Source: DAONDZ01 sp964517555
Lineage (GTDB): Bacteria > Patescibacteriota > Patescibacteriia > Patescibacteriales > UBA12465
Direction of reading: 5' to 3'
Length of the DNA: 64,000 bases
Assembly: GCA_964517555.1 (NCBI GenBank)
Contig: CAZFEF010000001.1
Coordinates: 62,001-126,000 of the forward strand
The translations under genes were made by a program, and so were the position numbers. The notes under the pieces are model-generated. The model saw nothing but the letters and a program-made list of their open reading frames with translations. It ran no database searches and was not told the origin of the DNA. Numbering within the stretch: the first letter of the stretch is position 1; the number at the start of each line of letters is the position of its first letter. Positions 24,364 to 32,726 of the stretch are shown one piece after another.

Positions 24364-25476
24364 TTAATTATTCTTTTTAAACTTCATCGAGGCCAAAAAA
24401 GTAGCGATGGGCATGGACAAGATTACCCCGACACTGCCCACTAAAGTCCTAACTATTTCCGTGCTAACTATTTCCGTGTTAAGCAACCGGCTAAAGGTCA
24501 GGCCAGAATTTTGATTGAGGATGAATAATAATAACAAGGGTAAGGCGGCACCGGCATAGGTCAGGAATAAAGTGTTGATGATTGCGCCCAGGTGAGTGTT
24601 TCCGATTTTATAGGCTAAGCTAAATACTTTTTTGGGGGGTAGCTTAGGGTTGGCGACTTTAATCTGTTCTACCGCCTCTATTTGGCCGATGATAATATCA
24701 TCTAAGACACCGATAGCGCCAATAATGAACCCGGCTAAAAGCAAGCCCTGAAAATTGATTTCAACATTTCCTGTTCCGATTAAAAAAGTCGTTTCTTCCT
24801 GAACCAATCCAGATAGTTTGGTTAATTTAGTAAAGATAATAGATAGAACCAGGGTTACAAATAGAGAAATCAGAACAGACAATATGGCTAGATGCGACTT
24901 TCTCCTAAACCCTTCAGTGGTATAGATTATAATCCCTAGAATGATCAAACCACCGAATAAACTGATCAAAAATGGATCGCGACCGTTTAATATTTGTGGC
25001 AGGATAAATTTAATAATGATGACAAAGCTCAAAATCAAACTAATTAAAGCTTTAAATCCTTTAAGCCTTCCCACTAGCAAGACCGTTAAGACGAAAATGG
25101 CAAATAAGAGATAAAGATAATTAGTCCTGACAAAATCAATTACATAAAAAGTCGTCTGTCCTTCACTGTCCGTATTACTATCAACCAAAACCTTATCTCC
25201 GGCTTGATAGAATCCGGCGTTAGCTACTTCGATTTCTGATATGCCATTATATATCACCTCTTTCCCCTTCCAATCACCTTCAAGGCCAGAGAGTTTTAAG
25301 TCCTGTTGTTTGAAGGTTGATCCGTCTTCTCTAGTTTTTTCTTCTACCCGGATAACTTCTACTACTCTGGCTTTAAAGACGCTAGTCTTTTCAGGATTGT
25401 TATCAGCCCGAAGTGAGAATGGAAATAGCAGAAGGGCCAAAAGTAATAAGGCAAATATTTTTTTATAGCGGCTCAT
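24364..25476 (-). CDS. YibE/F-family membrane protein
   Basis: A 370-aa protein with an N-terminal signal (MSRYKKIFALLLLALLLFPF), an extracytoplasmic region of about 95 residues (KARVVEVIRVEEKTREDGST with GDKVLV as in the family), and seven or so membrane helices from about residue 125. The family signature region includes VGRLKGFKALISL and GFIIGAIGVLDDIIIGQIEA, with paired acidic residues inside the membrane. The function of YibE/F proteins is not established; transport has been proposed. It lies 3 bases after the pyrE-like gene on the same strand. Confidence 0.8.
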   Translation of the reverse strand: MSRYKKIFALLLLALLLFPFSLRADNNPEKTSVFKARVVEVIRVEEKTREDGSTFKQQDLKLSGLEGDWKGKEVIYNGISEIEVANAGFYQAGDKVLVDSNTDSEGQTTFYVIDFVRTNYLYLLFAIFVLTVLLVGRLKGFKALISLILSFVIIIKFILPQILNGRDPFLISLFGGLIILGIIIYTTEGFRRKSHLAILSVLISLFVTLVLSIIFTKLTKLSGLVQEETTFLIGTGNVEINFQGLLLAGFIIGAIGVLDDIIIGQIEAVEQIKVANPKLPPKKVFSLAYKIGNTHLGAIINTLFLTYAGAALPLLLLFILNQNSGLTFSRLLNTEIVSTEIVRTLVGSVGVILSMPIATFLASMKFKKNN

Positions 25477-25479
25477 AAA

Positions 25480-26109
25480 TTATTTATTACTCCCAACAAA
25501 CCGATCCAAATAAAGACTCATCTTCTCACTAATATTCCGATGCTTATCTTTTTTGTATTGATCATATAACTCTCTCCAGGTAAAAAGAGAGTGGAGCTCT
25601 ATTCCTGATTTTTTTAAATTATCCTTAGCCGATTTTTCAATATCTAAAACCGTAATGATGTCAGTCACTTTCAATCCTTTAGCCCTTAGCTTTTTAGCGA
25701 AATCAAGAACTGTATCAGCGGTCACCGTGGCATCTTCAATGATTAGAACCTTATCCCCTTTGCGATAAACTCCTAATAATTCGCCGGCGGTACTGTAATT
25801 TTTAGGACCCTCTTTTCTAATAGCCAGGCTGGGAAATTTTAAAATACTAGCTAGGCCGTAGCTAAAAGGTAATCCGCCATAAGGGGCGCTGATGATTCTG
25901 TCAAAAGTTATCTTTTGGTCTTTAATTAATTTAAGAGCGAATCGATTAACCCTGGTTAGTAATTCGGGATAAGAAATAAATTTAGAGGTGTCTAAAAATA
26001 TAGGGGTGCGGCTACCATTTTTTAGTGGGATCCATTGGCTCTCATCGGGGGATGAGGCAACTTTAAACAACCCCAGATTGATTATATCTTTTAACAATTG
26101 AGTCTTCAT
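25480..26109 (-). CDS. pyrE: Orotate phosphoribosyltransferase-like protein
   Basis: A 209-aa type I phosphoribosyltransferase. OPRTase converts orotate and PRPP to OMP in pyrimidine synthesis. The substrate-loop start (FKVASSPDESQWIPLKNGSR, residues 15-34) and FLDTSKFISYPELL are OPRT-like, and the PRPP motif is VLIIEDATVTADTVLDFAKK, in which the canonical ED-x-x-T-T-G-G is altered to ED-A-T-V-T-A-D. The catalytic Lys in the flexible loop is RKEGPKNYST. The altered loop leaves room for a related purine or pyrimidine transferase. No other de novo pyrimidine genes except pyrG are in the window. Overlaps nothing and lies 3 bases from both neighbours. Confidence 0.8.
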   Translation of the reverse strand: MKTQLLKDIINLGLFKVASSPDESQWIPLKNGSRTPIFLDTSKFISYPELLTRVNRFALKLIKDQKITFDRIISAPYGGLPFSYGLASILKFPSLAIRKEGPKNYSTAGELLGVYRKGDKVLIIEDATVTADTVLDFAKKLRAKGLKVTDIITVLDIEKSAKDNLKKSGIELHSLFTWRELYDQYKKDKHRNISEKMSLYLDRFVGSNK

Positions 26110-26112
26110 ATT

Positions 26113-26685
26113 TTATTTAGATAAGATTATAATATCGAGCAATTCCGGGAAATGGTCGGTTTTCATGTGCGACAAACAAAAATGACCATGATTTGTAAAA
26201 CGGTGGATAGAAATTTCAGGGATGCTTAGTTGTATTATTTTCACTGATTCCAAAATGTCATCTTTGTCATCTTCGGAGAATAATAAATGGATTTCCCCTA
26301 CCCGATCATTAAGGGTCGAATCAAGGCTAAAATCAAAAAAGTCAGAACTCTTTTTTCTTTGAGGATCAAGCCAGGGGGCCACTAGCACCAATTTATTCAC
26401 TTTAACTTTATTTTCCGTTAGCCACCGCAATAAAAATCCACCTCCACAACTATGACCAACTAAAATTGTTTTCTCATTAACCTCGAACCTTTCTAGCTCC
26501 TTGGCCCATTCTTCGTATACCGGATTATAAGCCTCAGGCATTTCCGGGGCTTGGGTTAAGATATTTTTGATCAATAGTTGCTTTTGAAGCCACGGAAGCC
26601 AATGGCTATTGGATAAAGAAGGATACTTATCGTCGAAATATTCTTCTCGGCTACAACTTCCATGAATGATAATAGCGTTTTTCAT
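26113..26685 (-). CDS. Alpha/beta hydrolase, RBBP9/YdeN type
   Basis: A 190-aa small serine hydrolase. It begins KNAIIIHGSCSREEYFDDKY, with the HG of the oxyanion region, the nucleophile elbow is VGHSCGGGFLLRW (Ser in GHSCGG), the acid is in LLFSEDDKDD and the base in FTNHGHFCLS. The pattern of a long N-terminal loop and a lid made of few residues is that of the RBBP9/YdeN group. Substrate unknown. It is in a minus-strand run of four genes with spacings of 3-19 bases (DUF4153, this gene, pyrE, YibE/F), hence probably one operon. Confidence 0.8.
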   Translation of the reverse strand: MKNAIIIHGSCSREEYFDDKYPSLSNSHWLPWLQKQLLIKNILTQAPEMPEAYNPVYEEWAKELERFEVNEKTILVGHSCGGGFLLRWLTENKVKVNKLVLVAPWLDPQRKKSSDFFDFSLDSTLNDRVGEIHLLFSEDDKDDILESVKIIQLSIPEISIHRFTNHGHFCLSHMKTDHFPELLDIIILSK

Positions 26686-26704
26686 ATATTCTTTATTTTA
26701 TGCT

Positions 26705-28573
26705 TTATTTAGGAGAAAAAAACAGAGAACCCATGATGCTGACGTTTCGATATTCAATAATATCACCGGATACGATCCTTTCTCCGGATATTTTTTCAAT
26801 TGATAATCCAAAAGCCATGTCTTCATTCTTCGCTTCAATTATAATATGCTTGATGTCCTCTGGGCGGTATTTATATTTTTCTAGCGTCTGGGAAATAAAA
26901 TCAGCGAAATCATAGCCGATGACGTCTTCCCTGTTTTTTTGAACGGTGAAATAATGTTGGTCACTGGGGATGCGTAGGCCGTACCAATTGCCATCCGGAA
27001 AACTAGCATTGGTTTCCGTGCCACCGACTTTCATGACGTATTTATATTTTTGAGACAATGGCATGTCAGACTCTTCAGAGATTGGTTCTTCGGGTGAGAG
27101 GGCTGATATGGAAAAATTTCCTTCGCTGGATAATTCCGGAATTGCTTGATTAATCAATTCTTCCTCCTCTTTGTTTTCCAGGCCAATTAAATCTTTTACT
27201 ATTTCCGATGGCAAAAGATACGACTTAGAACCATCGTTACTTTTTATCTCCTGACTAAATAATTTTTGTAAATTTGCGGGCCCATGAGCGTTATAGAGAT
27301 AAACGACCAGATCGTTGATATTGTCTTTGTCTTCAACGGAGACTGAATCTGGGGCAGGAATTTTAACAATCTTTCCTTCGGATACGGCTTGATATTTATC
27401 CAATATACTTATCAAACGATTACTTTGACATTGGCGAGCGACATTGAAAATGCTCCAAGGACCAAAGGAAAAAAGAATCATTACCAAACAAAGGGTGATT
27501 GGAACTAGACGAATATCTTGGCGGCGACTGATTAGGAAATAAATACCGGCGACTAAGAGCCAAAGACCCAAAAGTATCAGTAGGTATCGATTCTCAGTTA
27601 AGCTATAATCAGAAATGCGAAGCCACAGGGCGACAAAGAACATAATTACTTGCGGTATAAGGGCGGCAAAAAATATTTTTCTAAATATTCTAATCCAACG
27701 GAATTGTTCTTGCCAGGCATAAAGGACCATATAAATAACTATGCCAAACAAGGAAAATCCGGAAATCATATATACCAACGTGCCCTTAGGCCATTCCCCG
27801 ACAATCAATACTTTAACGGTATAGCTATAAAGTATTAGAAAATATATGGTTAAAAGTGGCAACAATACGTATTGGGTAAATATTTTTATCTGCTTAGGAT
27901 AACCTTTGTTCTCGGCGGCTTCGATCGGATCCTTAGGCAGGCGAGACAAAAAGAATATTGATGAAAATAGAGTCGAGACTAAAACTCCTGCGACCAAAAT
28001 TATCTTATCTATATCAGTATCAAACAAGTAGTTAATTGAAGCCCAAATAATTACTAAGCCAATGTTGATCACCGCACAGTAAAGAGCGGTTAGAAGGGCC
28101 GAGACAACCATCTTTTTGACATGTTGCCAAAAGACGTTGATAATATTTTTCCGCCAAAACAATAAACCAACAAAAGTTAGAGATAAGGTGGCGCTTAGTG
28201 ACCAGAGAACGAGTCGTAGATCCTCTTTTTCAATTGAATGCCCCGGATTATCAATTAAAAAATTAAGGCGCGAAAAAACGATAAAGATGAAAATGGCTAC
28301 CAGTAAATCTAGCCCACGTTTATATTTGTTGGGCCAGGATTTGGACTCACCAAAAAAAGTAGAAGCGATAAAGAGCACTTCAGCCAAAGCCAGGATTGTG
28401 AAGGCGTGGATTAACTTTATAAAAGGAACGACAGCTTCTGATTCAAAATCCAGATTATTAAGAATCAAATAAATATAAATAAAAGCCATGCCAGTCGCCG
28501 CTAAGATGGCCGAGGGAAAGCGGAAAAGGACTTCTTTGATCTTAACTAATGTCTTTTTTAAGTTTTGATTCAT
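26705..28573 (-). CDS. DUF4153-family polytopic membrane protein
   Basis: A 622-aa protein with about 11 hydrophobic segments in the first 390 residues and a hydrophilic C-terminal third. The junction GPWSIFNVARQCQSNRLISIL is the DUF4153 hallmark. The function is unknown. The C-terminal part (from about residue 400) would be extracytoplasmic: DKYQAVSEGKIVKIPAPDSV, then an acidic region with LSPEEPISEESDMPLS and a final EYRNVSIMGSLFF. First gene of a minus-strand operon; it is divergent from the radical SAM gene and shares with it a structured spacer. Confidence 0.75.
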   Translation of the reverse strand: MNQNLKKTLVKIKEVLFRFPSAILAATGMAFIYIYLILNNLDFESEAVVPFIKLIHAFTILALAEVLFIASTFFGESKSWPNKYKRGLDLLVAIFIFIVFSRLNFLIDNPGHSIEKEDLRLVLWSLSATLSLTFVGLLFWRKNIINVFWQHVKKMVVSALLTALYCAVINIGLVIIWASINYLFDTDIDKIILVAGVLVSTLFSSIFFLSRLPKDPIEAAENKGYPKQIKIFTQYVLLPLLTIYFLILYSYTVKVLIVGEWPKGTLVYMISGFSLFGIVIYMVLYAWQEQFRWIRIFRKIFFAALIPQVIMFFVALWLRISDYSLTENRYLLILLGLWLLVAGIYFLISRRQDIRLVPITLCLVMILFSFGPWSIFNVARQCQSNRLISILDKYQAVSEGKIVKIPAPDSVSVEDKDNINDLVVYLYNAHGPANLQKLFSQEIKSNDGSKSYLLPSEIVKDLIGLENKEEEELINQAIPELSSEGNFSISALSPEEPISEESDMPLSQKYKYVMKVGGTETNASFPDGNWYGLRIPSDQHYFTVQKNREDVIGYDFADFISQTLEKYKYRPEDIKHIIIEAKNEDMAFGLSIEKISGERIVSGDIIEYRNVSIMGSLFFSPK

Positions 28574-28646
28574 ATTATTAAAATGATAATTTAAGCGGTT
28601 TTTAAATTATAGCATTATTTCATCAAATTTTATAGAACAGAAAATT

Positions 28647-28765
28647 AAAACTCTGAAGCCGTTCAGCTCCAGGGTTTTGGCAATTTTTTGCCTCCATTCT
28701 ATTCGTTAAAGAATTTTTGATGGAGTTTTTCGCCGAGATCTTCCATTCGAAGAAGGCTCTCGGGC
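28647..28765. other. Structured spacer between divergent genes
   Basis: Holds three stem-loops in 120 bases: AAAACTCTG (28647-28655) / CAGGGTTTT (28670-28678); GGCAA (28679-28683) / TTGCC (28688-28692) around a T-run; and a nested one, GAGA (28735-28738) with TCTTC (28739-28743) / GAAGA (28749-28753) and TCTC (28758-28761). All lie upstream of the plus-strand promoter, so they are either a small RNA, a leader of the minus-strand gene, or sites at DNA level. Confidence 0.35.
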
Positions 28766-28791
28766 AACAAAGACTAGATAATATTGGCTGG

Positions 28792-28820
28792 TCGACAGAT
28801 TTAATAATTTAGGGTATGAT
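28792..28820 (+). promoter_or_regulatory. Promoter for the radical SAM gene
   Basis: TCGACA (28792-28797), 17-bp spacer, TATGAT (28815-28820); each box has five of six consensus bases. Confidence 0.6.
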
Positions 28821-28871
28821 TAGTTCAATAAAACAGTTCTTATTAAAATCTAACGTAAAAACCCACATAGA

Positions 28872-30362
28872 ATGAATGTCCTATTGATTTATCCCAAATT
28901 CCCAGATACGTTTTGGAGCTTTAAACACGTCATGAAGTATGTGAACAAAAAAGCCTCCTTTCCGCCTCTGGGATTACTAACCGTGGCGGCCATGCTGCCG
29001 CGAGAATGGAACCTAAAGTTAGTTGATGTTAACGTCAGCGAACTTACCGATTCAGATTTGGATTGGGCCGAGATGATTATGGTTAGCGGCATGTTGATTC
29101 AGCGAGTCGGTGCCGAAGAAGTAATAGTTCGAGCTAAAGCTAAAGGAAAGAAGGTTGTCGTTGGCGGACCGTTGTTCGCTAACCTGGTAGATGATTTCCT
29201 GGCTTTAGGAGTTGATCATTTTGTTTTGGGAGAAGCTGAAAATACTTTAGCTCCATTCCTCAATGATTTGTCAGCCAACCAGGCTCAAACCATCTACCAA
29301 CCAGATGCCGGTCGTTGGCCAAGCATGACCAAAGTGCCTAAGCCATTGTGGCATTTAATCGATTTTAATCATTATGCCACGATTCCGGTCCAGTTTTGTC
29401 GAGGTTGTCCATTCAATTGTGAATTCTGCGACATCCGGGCTACCTATGGCCCACCTCGAAACAAAGCCAACGAGCAGTTTATTGCTGAACTCCAGTCCCT
29501 CTATGACGCCAACTACCGAGGAGTGATCTTCGTAGTTGATGACAACCTGATCGGCAACAAAGCCAAGGTCAAATCCATGTTGCGAGCACTGATTGAATGG
29601 CAAAAAGAACATCGCTATCCATTTCGCTTCCTAACCCAAGCCGATATCAATCTGGCCGTGGATGACGAGCTCTTAGATCTGATGGTGGCTGCCAATTTCT
29701 ACAAAGTTTTCTTAGGATTGGAATCTCCTCATTTGGCCAGCCTAGAAAGATGCGACAAGGACCCAAACCTAAAGGTTGATATGTCAGAGGCGATCAAGAA
29801 AATTCATCGCCACGGTATCTTGGTTATGGGCGGCTTCATTGTCGGTATCGACGGTGACCCCAACAACATTTTCGACCAGCTACTGAAATTTATCCGTCAA
29901 AATGGAGTGGTCATCTCAATGATCGGCCTGATGATAGTTATACCCGGAACCAGATTATATTATCGGCTCAAAGCCGAGAATCGGTTGCTGAATGCCAGCG
30001 ATGGTGATAATACCAATATCCAATTAAACTTCGTCCCTAAGATGGAGCCCAAAAAATTGATCTCCGGCTACAAGAGGTTGGTAACCTCAGCCTATTCAAC
30101 TCGGGAATACTACCGACGAATCCACATCATGCTCAATAATTATCGCCCCCAATCTAAGGGCGGGAGAATAAAGCTCATGGATATTAGAGCTTTTCTGATG
30201 AGCGTTTTCCTGATTGGTCTTTCCTCTACTGGAATCTATTACTGGACTTTGATCCTTCGAGTATTGTTCACCGGCCAATTTAAATCTTTGGGCATGGCCA
30301 TTGAACTAGCCATAGATGGACAACACTTCAAACGGGTAGCTAAACAATTGCGAAAAGCATAA
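28872..30362 (+). CDS. B12-binding-domain radical SAM protein with DUF4070-type C-terminus
   Basis: A 496-aa enzyme. The N-terminal 150 residues form a Rossmann-like cobalamin-binding-type domain (VLLIYPKFPDTFWSF, FPPLGLLTVAAMLP, VVVGGPLF) but without the D-x-H-x-x-G that ligates cobalamin from below. The radical SAM motif is C-x3-C-x2-C at Cys179, Cys183 and Cys186 (CPFNCEFC), binding the 4Fe-4S cluster that cleaves SAM. FVVDDNLIGNK and VMGGFIVGIDGD follow, and the C-terminal 130 residues are of the DUF4070 kind, with a hydrophobic segment near 440-460. Members modify lipids and natural products, for instance by methylation; the product here is unknown. Monocistronic. Confidence 0.87.
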   Translation: MNVLLIYPKFPDTFWSFKHVMKYVNKKASFPPLGLLTVAAMLPREWNLKLVDVNVSELTDSDLDWAEMIMVSGMLIQRVGAEEVIVRAKAKGKKVVVGGPLFANLVDDFLALGVDHFVLGEAENTLAPFLNDLSANQAQTIYQPDAGRWPSMTKVPKPLWHLIDFNHYATIPVQFCRGCPFNCEFCDIRATYGPPRNKANEQFIAELQSLYDANYRGVIFVVDDNLIGNKAKVKSMLRALIEWQKEHRYPFRFLTQADINLAVDDELLDLMVAANFYKVFLGLESPHLASLERCDKDPNLKVDMSEAIKKIHRHGILVMGGFIVGIDGDPNNIFDQLLKFIRQNGVVISMIGLMIVIPGTRLYYRLKAENRLLNASDGDNTNIQLNFVPKMEPKKLISGYKRLVTSAYSTREYYRRIHIMLNNYRPQSKGGRIKLMDIRAFLMSVFLIGLSSTGIYYWTLILRVLFTGQFKSLGMAIELAIDGQHFKRVAKQLRKA

Positions 30363-30374
30363 ATCGCAACCCCA

Positions 30375-30404
30375 AAAACCGCCGACAATGTCCTGCGGTT
30401 TTTT
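30375..30404 (+). terminator. Terminator after the radical SAM gene
   Basis: AAAAACCGC (30375-30383) / GCGGTTTTT (30396-30404) with a small inner GAC/GTC pairing. Confidence 0.85.
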
Positions 30405-30436
30405 AAATTTTAATATTATTAACGTTTTAAATGTCA

Positions 30437-31339
30437 CTAGTCACTTTTTCCTATTAATCTCCTGGGATTTTTTATCAACATAATTTTAATTTCGTTTTCA
30501 TTAATACCTTCTTTTTTTAATAGCTTAACAAATTGTTTCAAGGCTTCGCTTGGCGTAAGGCTAAAAATTTGCCCCACGTCAGAGGACAAAATACAATTAG
30601 CCGCGCCGACAAATTTTATTTGCTCAACTATTTTCTTAATTGATATCTTGTCAATCGAATACATAGAAAAACAGTGCTCAACCAGGGCTCCTAGTTTTGT
30701 CAGTTTTTTCTGAATATCAATAGGCATATCGATTTTTTGATATATCGGGTGAGTGATGATAATTTTTTTGAGTCCGATCTTATTGACGGCAAATTTTACC
30801 AGGGATTGTGATTCTTGCCAAGAAATATGGCCAGTCGCCAAAATAGCATCCGATTTTTTGATCTCGACTAACACTTCTTTCACCTCTCGACTTATTTTCA
30901 TCTTCTCATCAAAGATCTTCAATCCCTTGATAAATTTTGTCGGACGAAATTTAAATTGCTTTCTGGTTTCAACATCAATCCATTCACCTGGAATCTCAAA
31001 TTTTTGATTTTTCAAAATATTTTCCGAGTGAATTGTAGGAAACCAAACAATAATTGGATTGGCTGATATCTCCGCTAAACACCTGACGGCGGCAGCATTA
31101 AATCCACCAACGTAGTGGTTTAGGGTTATAGAGCTGATAACCAATGGGCACCCGGGTTTTATGGCGCTTCTCTTAGTATCACCAATAATTGGGAAAAAGT
31201 GATTTTTTACCCCCACACCGCCCAGCTTATTTGCCTCTTCTTTTAATAATTCGGGTAAAATAAATTTACGCGGAATTATTTCTGGTCCGACGTGAACATG
31301 TAAATCAATCGCTTTTTTTATGATTTTATTATAATCCAT
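30437..31339 (-). CDS. Amidohydrolase-like protein, DUF6282 type
   Basis: A 300-aa protein with a TIM-barrel amidohydrolase look: the first metal-site motif is DLHVHVGPE (H-x-H), then GHISWQE, IITHPIYQK, EHCFSMYS and a late Asp in LSSDVGQ, all at suitable strand ends. This set is characteristic of the family annotated as DUF6282, whose substrate is unknown. N-terminal MDYNKIIKKAIDLHVHVG fits the family without extension. No signal peptide. It lies 74 bases downstream of the 229-aa unknown gene, in the same direction but with a hairpin in between. Confidence 0.65.
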   Translation of the reverse strand: MDYNKIIKKAIDLHVHVGPEIIPRKFILPELLKEEANKLGGVGVKNHFFPIIGDTKRSAIKPGCPLVISSITLNHYVGGFNAAAVRCLAEISANPIIVWFPTIHSENILKNQKFEIPGEWIDVETRKQFKFRPTKFIKGLKIFDEKMKISREVKEVLVEIKKSDAILATGHISWQESQSLVKFAVNKIGLKKIIITHPIYQKIDMPIDIQKKLTKLGALVEHCFSMYSIDKISIKKIVEQIKFVGAANCILSSDVGQIFSLTPSEALKQFVKLLKKEGINENEIKIMLIKNPRRLIGKSD

Positions 31340-31374
31340 ACTTTTTATATTTAAATTAATATTAGTTTTAAGAT

Positions 31375-31406
31375 GGGGATATCAAACAAATTTGCTCGAT
31401 ATCCCC
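31375..31406 (-). terminator. Perfect hairpin after the 229-aa gene
   Basis: GGGGATATC (31375-31383) / GATATCCCC (31398-31406), loop of 14. There is no T-run on either side, so termination is uncertain; it may protect the 3' end. Confidence 0.4.
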
Positions 31407-31413
31407 TTAAAAG

Positions 31414-32103
31414 TTATAACCAAGGGGCATGAAGATCGCTTGGCAAGAGATAAAGACGAGGAAGATTATAATCAACTACATCATCTTTATGTCTAGCGAC
31501 ACAGGAAATTTTAATCGGCCTGAATTCTTCTTCAACTAACATGGCCTCAGCTAATCTTTCCGTTAGATAATCAACGGGGTTTCCGCCCTTACCCATCGCT
31601 TTAGCCGTTTGACCTGCTCGAGATAACAAATCACGACTAACAAAAGAGGTGAAATTCTCCCTAACCTTTTGCCGATAAACTTCGGCTTGTTGATCAAATT
31701 CAGACCAAAGCCTAAACTCAACATTCGGCATCATTTCCTTTAGCCCTTCTGCTAAGTTAGCAAAATATTGGCAGACCAACACTTCGGATAATCCATTTAT
31801 CCTTGTGCCGTACAAATCTGCTCCAAGGAAGATCCAACGAAATTTTTTGTCAGGCATTCTTTCTTGCCAATCATCAAGCAGTATAGTCAAAAAATCAATA
31901 ACCTTAATTTCCTTGTCTCCCGGGAAAATCTCCGCCCCGCGATGACCCCAATTGTACCTGGGACCCCAAGGAGTAAACAACGTAATTTTTTCCTGACGCA
32001 GACGCGGTAGAACCCCGTCTTCATAGCGGACCGCTCTGGCCGTTCTTTTTTCTGGATAAAAAACAGTATTAAACCATTTAATTCCCTCATTTTGTTCTTT
32101 CAT
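31414..32103 (-). CDS. Uncharacterised protein, 229 aa
   Basis: I do not recognise a family. It is soluble, without signal peptide or membrane helix. Conserved-looking stretches are KITLFTPWGPRYNWGHRG, RWIFLGADLYGTRINGLSE and ISCVARHKDDVVDYNLPRLY; the many Trp, Arg and Tyr in short motifs suggest an enzyme, possibly with a nucleotide- or sugar-type ligand. The central helices have LVCQYFANLAEGLKEMMPNV. It lies upstream of the DUF6282 gene and downstream of the TrpR-like regulator, both on the same strand, so the three may be one functional group. Confidence 0.5.
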   Translation of the reverse strand: MKEQNEGIKWFNTVFYPEKRTARAVRYEDGVLPRLRQEKITLFTPWGPRYNWGHRGAEIFPGDKEIKVIDFLTILLDDWQERMPDKKFRWIFLGADLYGTRINGLSEVLVCQYFANLAEGLKEMMPNVEFRLWSEFDQQAEVYRQKVRENFTSFVSRDLLSRAGQTAKAMGKGGNPVDYLTERLAEAMLVEEEFRPIKISCVARHKDDVVDYNLPRLYLLPSDLHAPWL

Positions 32104-32186
32104 TTTTCAATTTCCTTTTGGTTATTATTAAGTTGCGCCCTTTTTAGATAATAAAAAACCCTTCTAAAAAGGGGTCGCTCGTGATT

Positions 32187-32229
32187 TAAAAAAAACACAA
32201 TCAGCCCCTTTTTACAAGGAATGATTGTG
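32187..32229 (-). terminator. Terminator overlapping the stop of the TrpR-like gene
   Basis: On the minus strand, CACAATCA (32229-32222) pairs with TGATTGTG (32203-32196), followed by eight or nine T. The 5' arm is within the last codons (HHNHSL). Confidence 0.8.
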
Positions 32230-32514
32230 ATGATGAAGCTTGCTGATCGCTAAACGATAACCGCCGGAACCATTATTTAACCAAGAGGCTACGCGGCTAA
32301 CTGTGGTGGTGCTAGTTTTTAGTTTGGCTGCTATCTCGCGATAAGGAATTTTATCATTAACCAACTGGGCTATTTCCCAACGATCAGCCATTTCTTTTAT
32401 TTCCTCAATAGTACATAGATCACGGAAAAAACATTCAGCCTCTTTAACTGAATTTAGGTTTAAAATAGCCGAAAATAAGCTATTTGTTTTTTGATTAAAT
32501 TTAAATTGATTCAT
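32212..32514 (-). CDS. TrpR-related YerC/YecD-type DNA-binding protein
   Basis: A 100-aa helix-turn-helix protein of the YerC/YecD family, related to the Trp repressor. The line is: FRDLCTIEEIKEMADRWEIA (first helices, typical), QLVNDKIPYREIAAKLKTST (first helix and turn of the HTH) and TTTVSRVASWLNNGSGGYR (recognition helix). The last 12 residues are His-rich. Family members are transcription regulators of unknown ligand. Its own promoter region has a tandem repeat, TGTATTAC / TGTATTAT (32521-32536), a candidate self-operator. A terminator overlaps its last codons. Confidence 0.85.
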   Translation of the reverse strand: MNQFKFNQKTNSLFSAILNLNSVKEAECFFRDLCTIEEIKEMADRWEIAQLVNDKIPYREIAAKLKTSTTTVSRVASWLNNGSGGYRLAISKLHHHNHSL

Positions 32515-32537
32515 ATATTCTGTATTACTGTATTATT

Positions 32538-32565
32538 ATGATAACACACAAAAATATTATGTCAA
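32538..32565 (-). promoter_or_regulatory. Promoter of the TrpR-like gene with a tandem repeat downstream
   Basis: TTGACA (32565-32560), 16-bp spacer, TATCAT (32543-32538). Just downstream, at 32521-32536, an 8-bp motif is repeated in tandem with one change, a possible operator. Confidence 0.6.
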
Positions 32566-32600
32566 GTGAAGAATAACGCAAACTAAAATACACCCGTTCA

Positions 32601-32666
32601 AACAAAAATGAGCCGAAAGGCTCATTTTTGTGTATATGCTCGCTTGGAGGGGCTGCTTTCGAGCTT
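32601..32666 (+). repeat. Direct repeat copy R1 with an orphan terminator hairpin
   Basis: AAAAATGAGCC-GAAA-GGCTCATTTTT (32604-32629) is a perfect terminator, yet no plus-strand gene precedes it and the minus-strand gene starts below it. The following GTATATGCTCGC and the stretch ending near CTTTCGAGCTT recur at 33404-33469. I read this as a displaced copy left by a past integration or duplication. Confidence 0.5.
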
Positions 32667-32726
32667 TATTTGCAGAAACATTATAAAAAATGATAACATA
32701 TAAAAAAGTTATTGAATCTTATTAAT

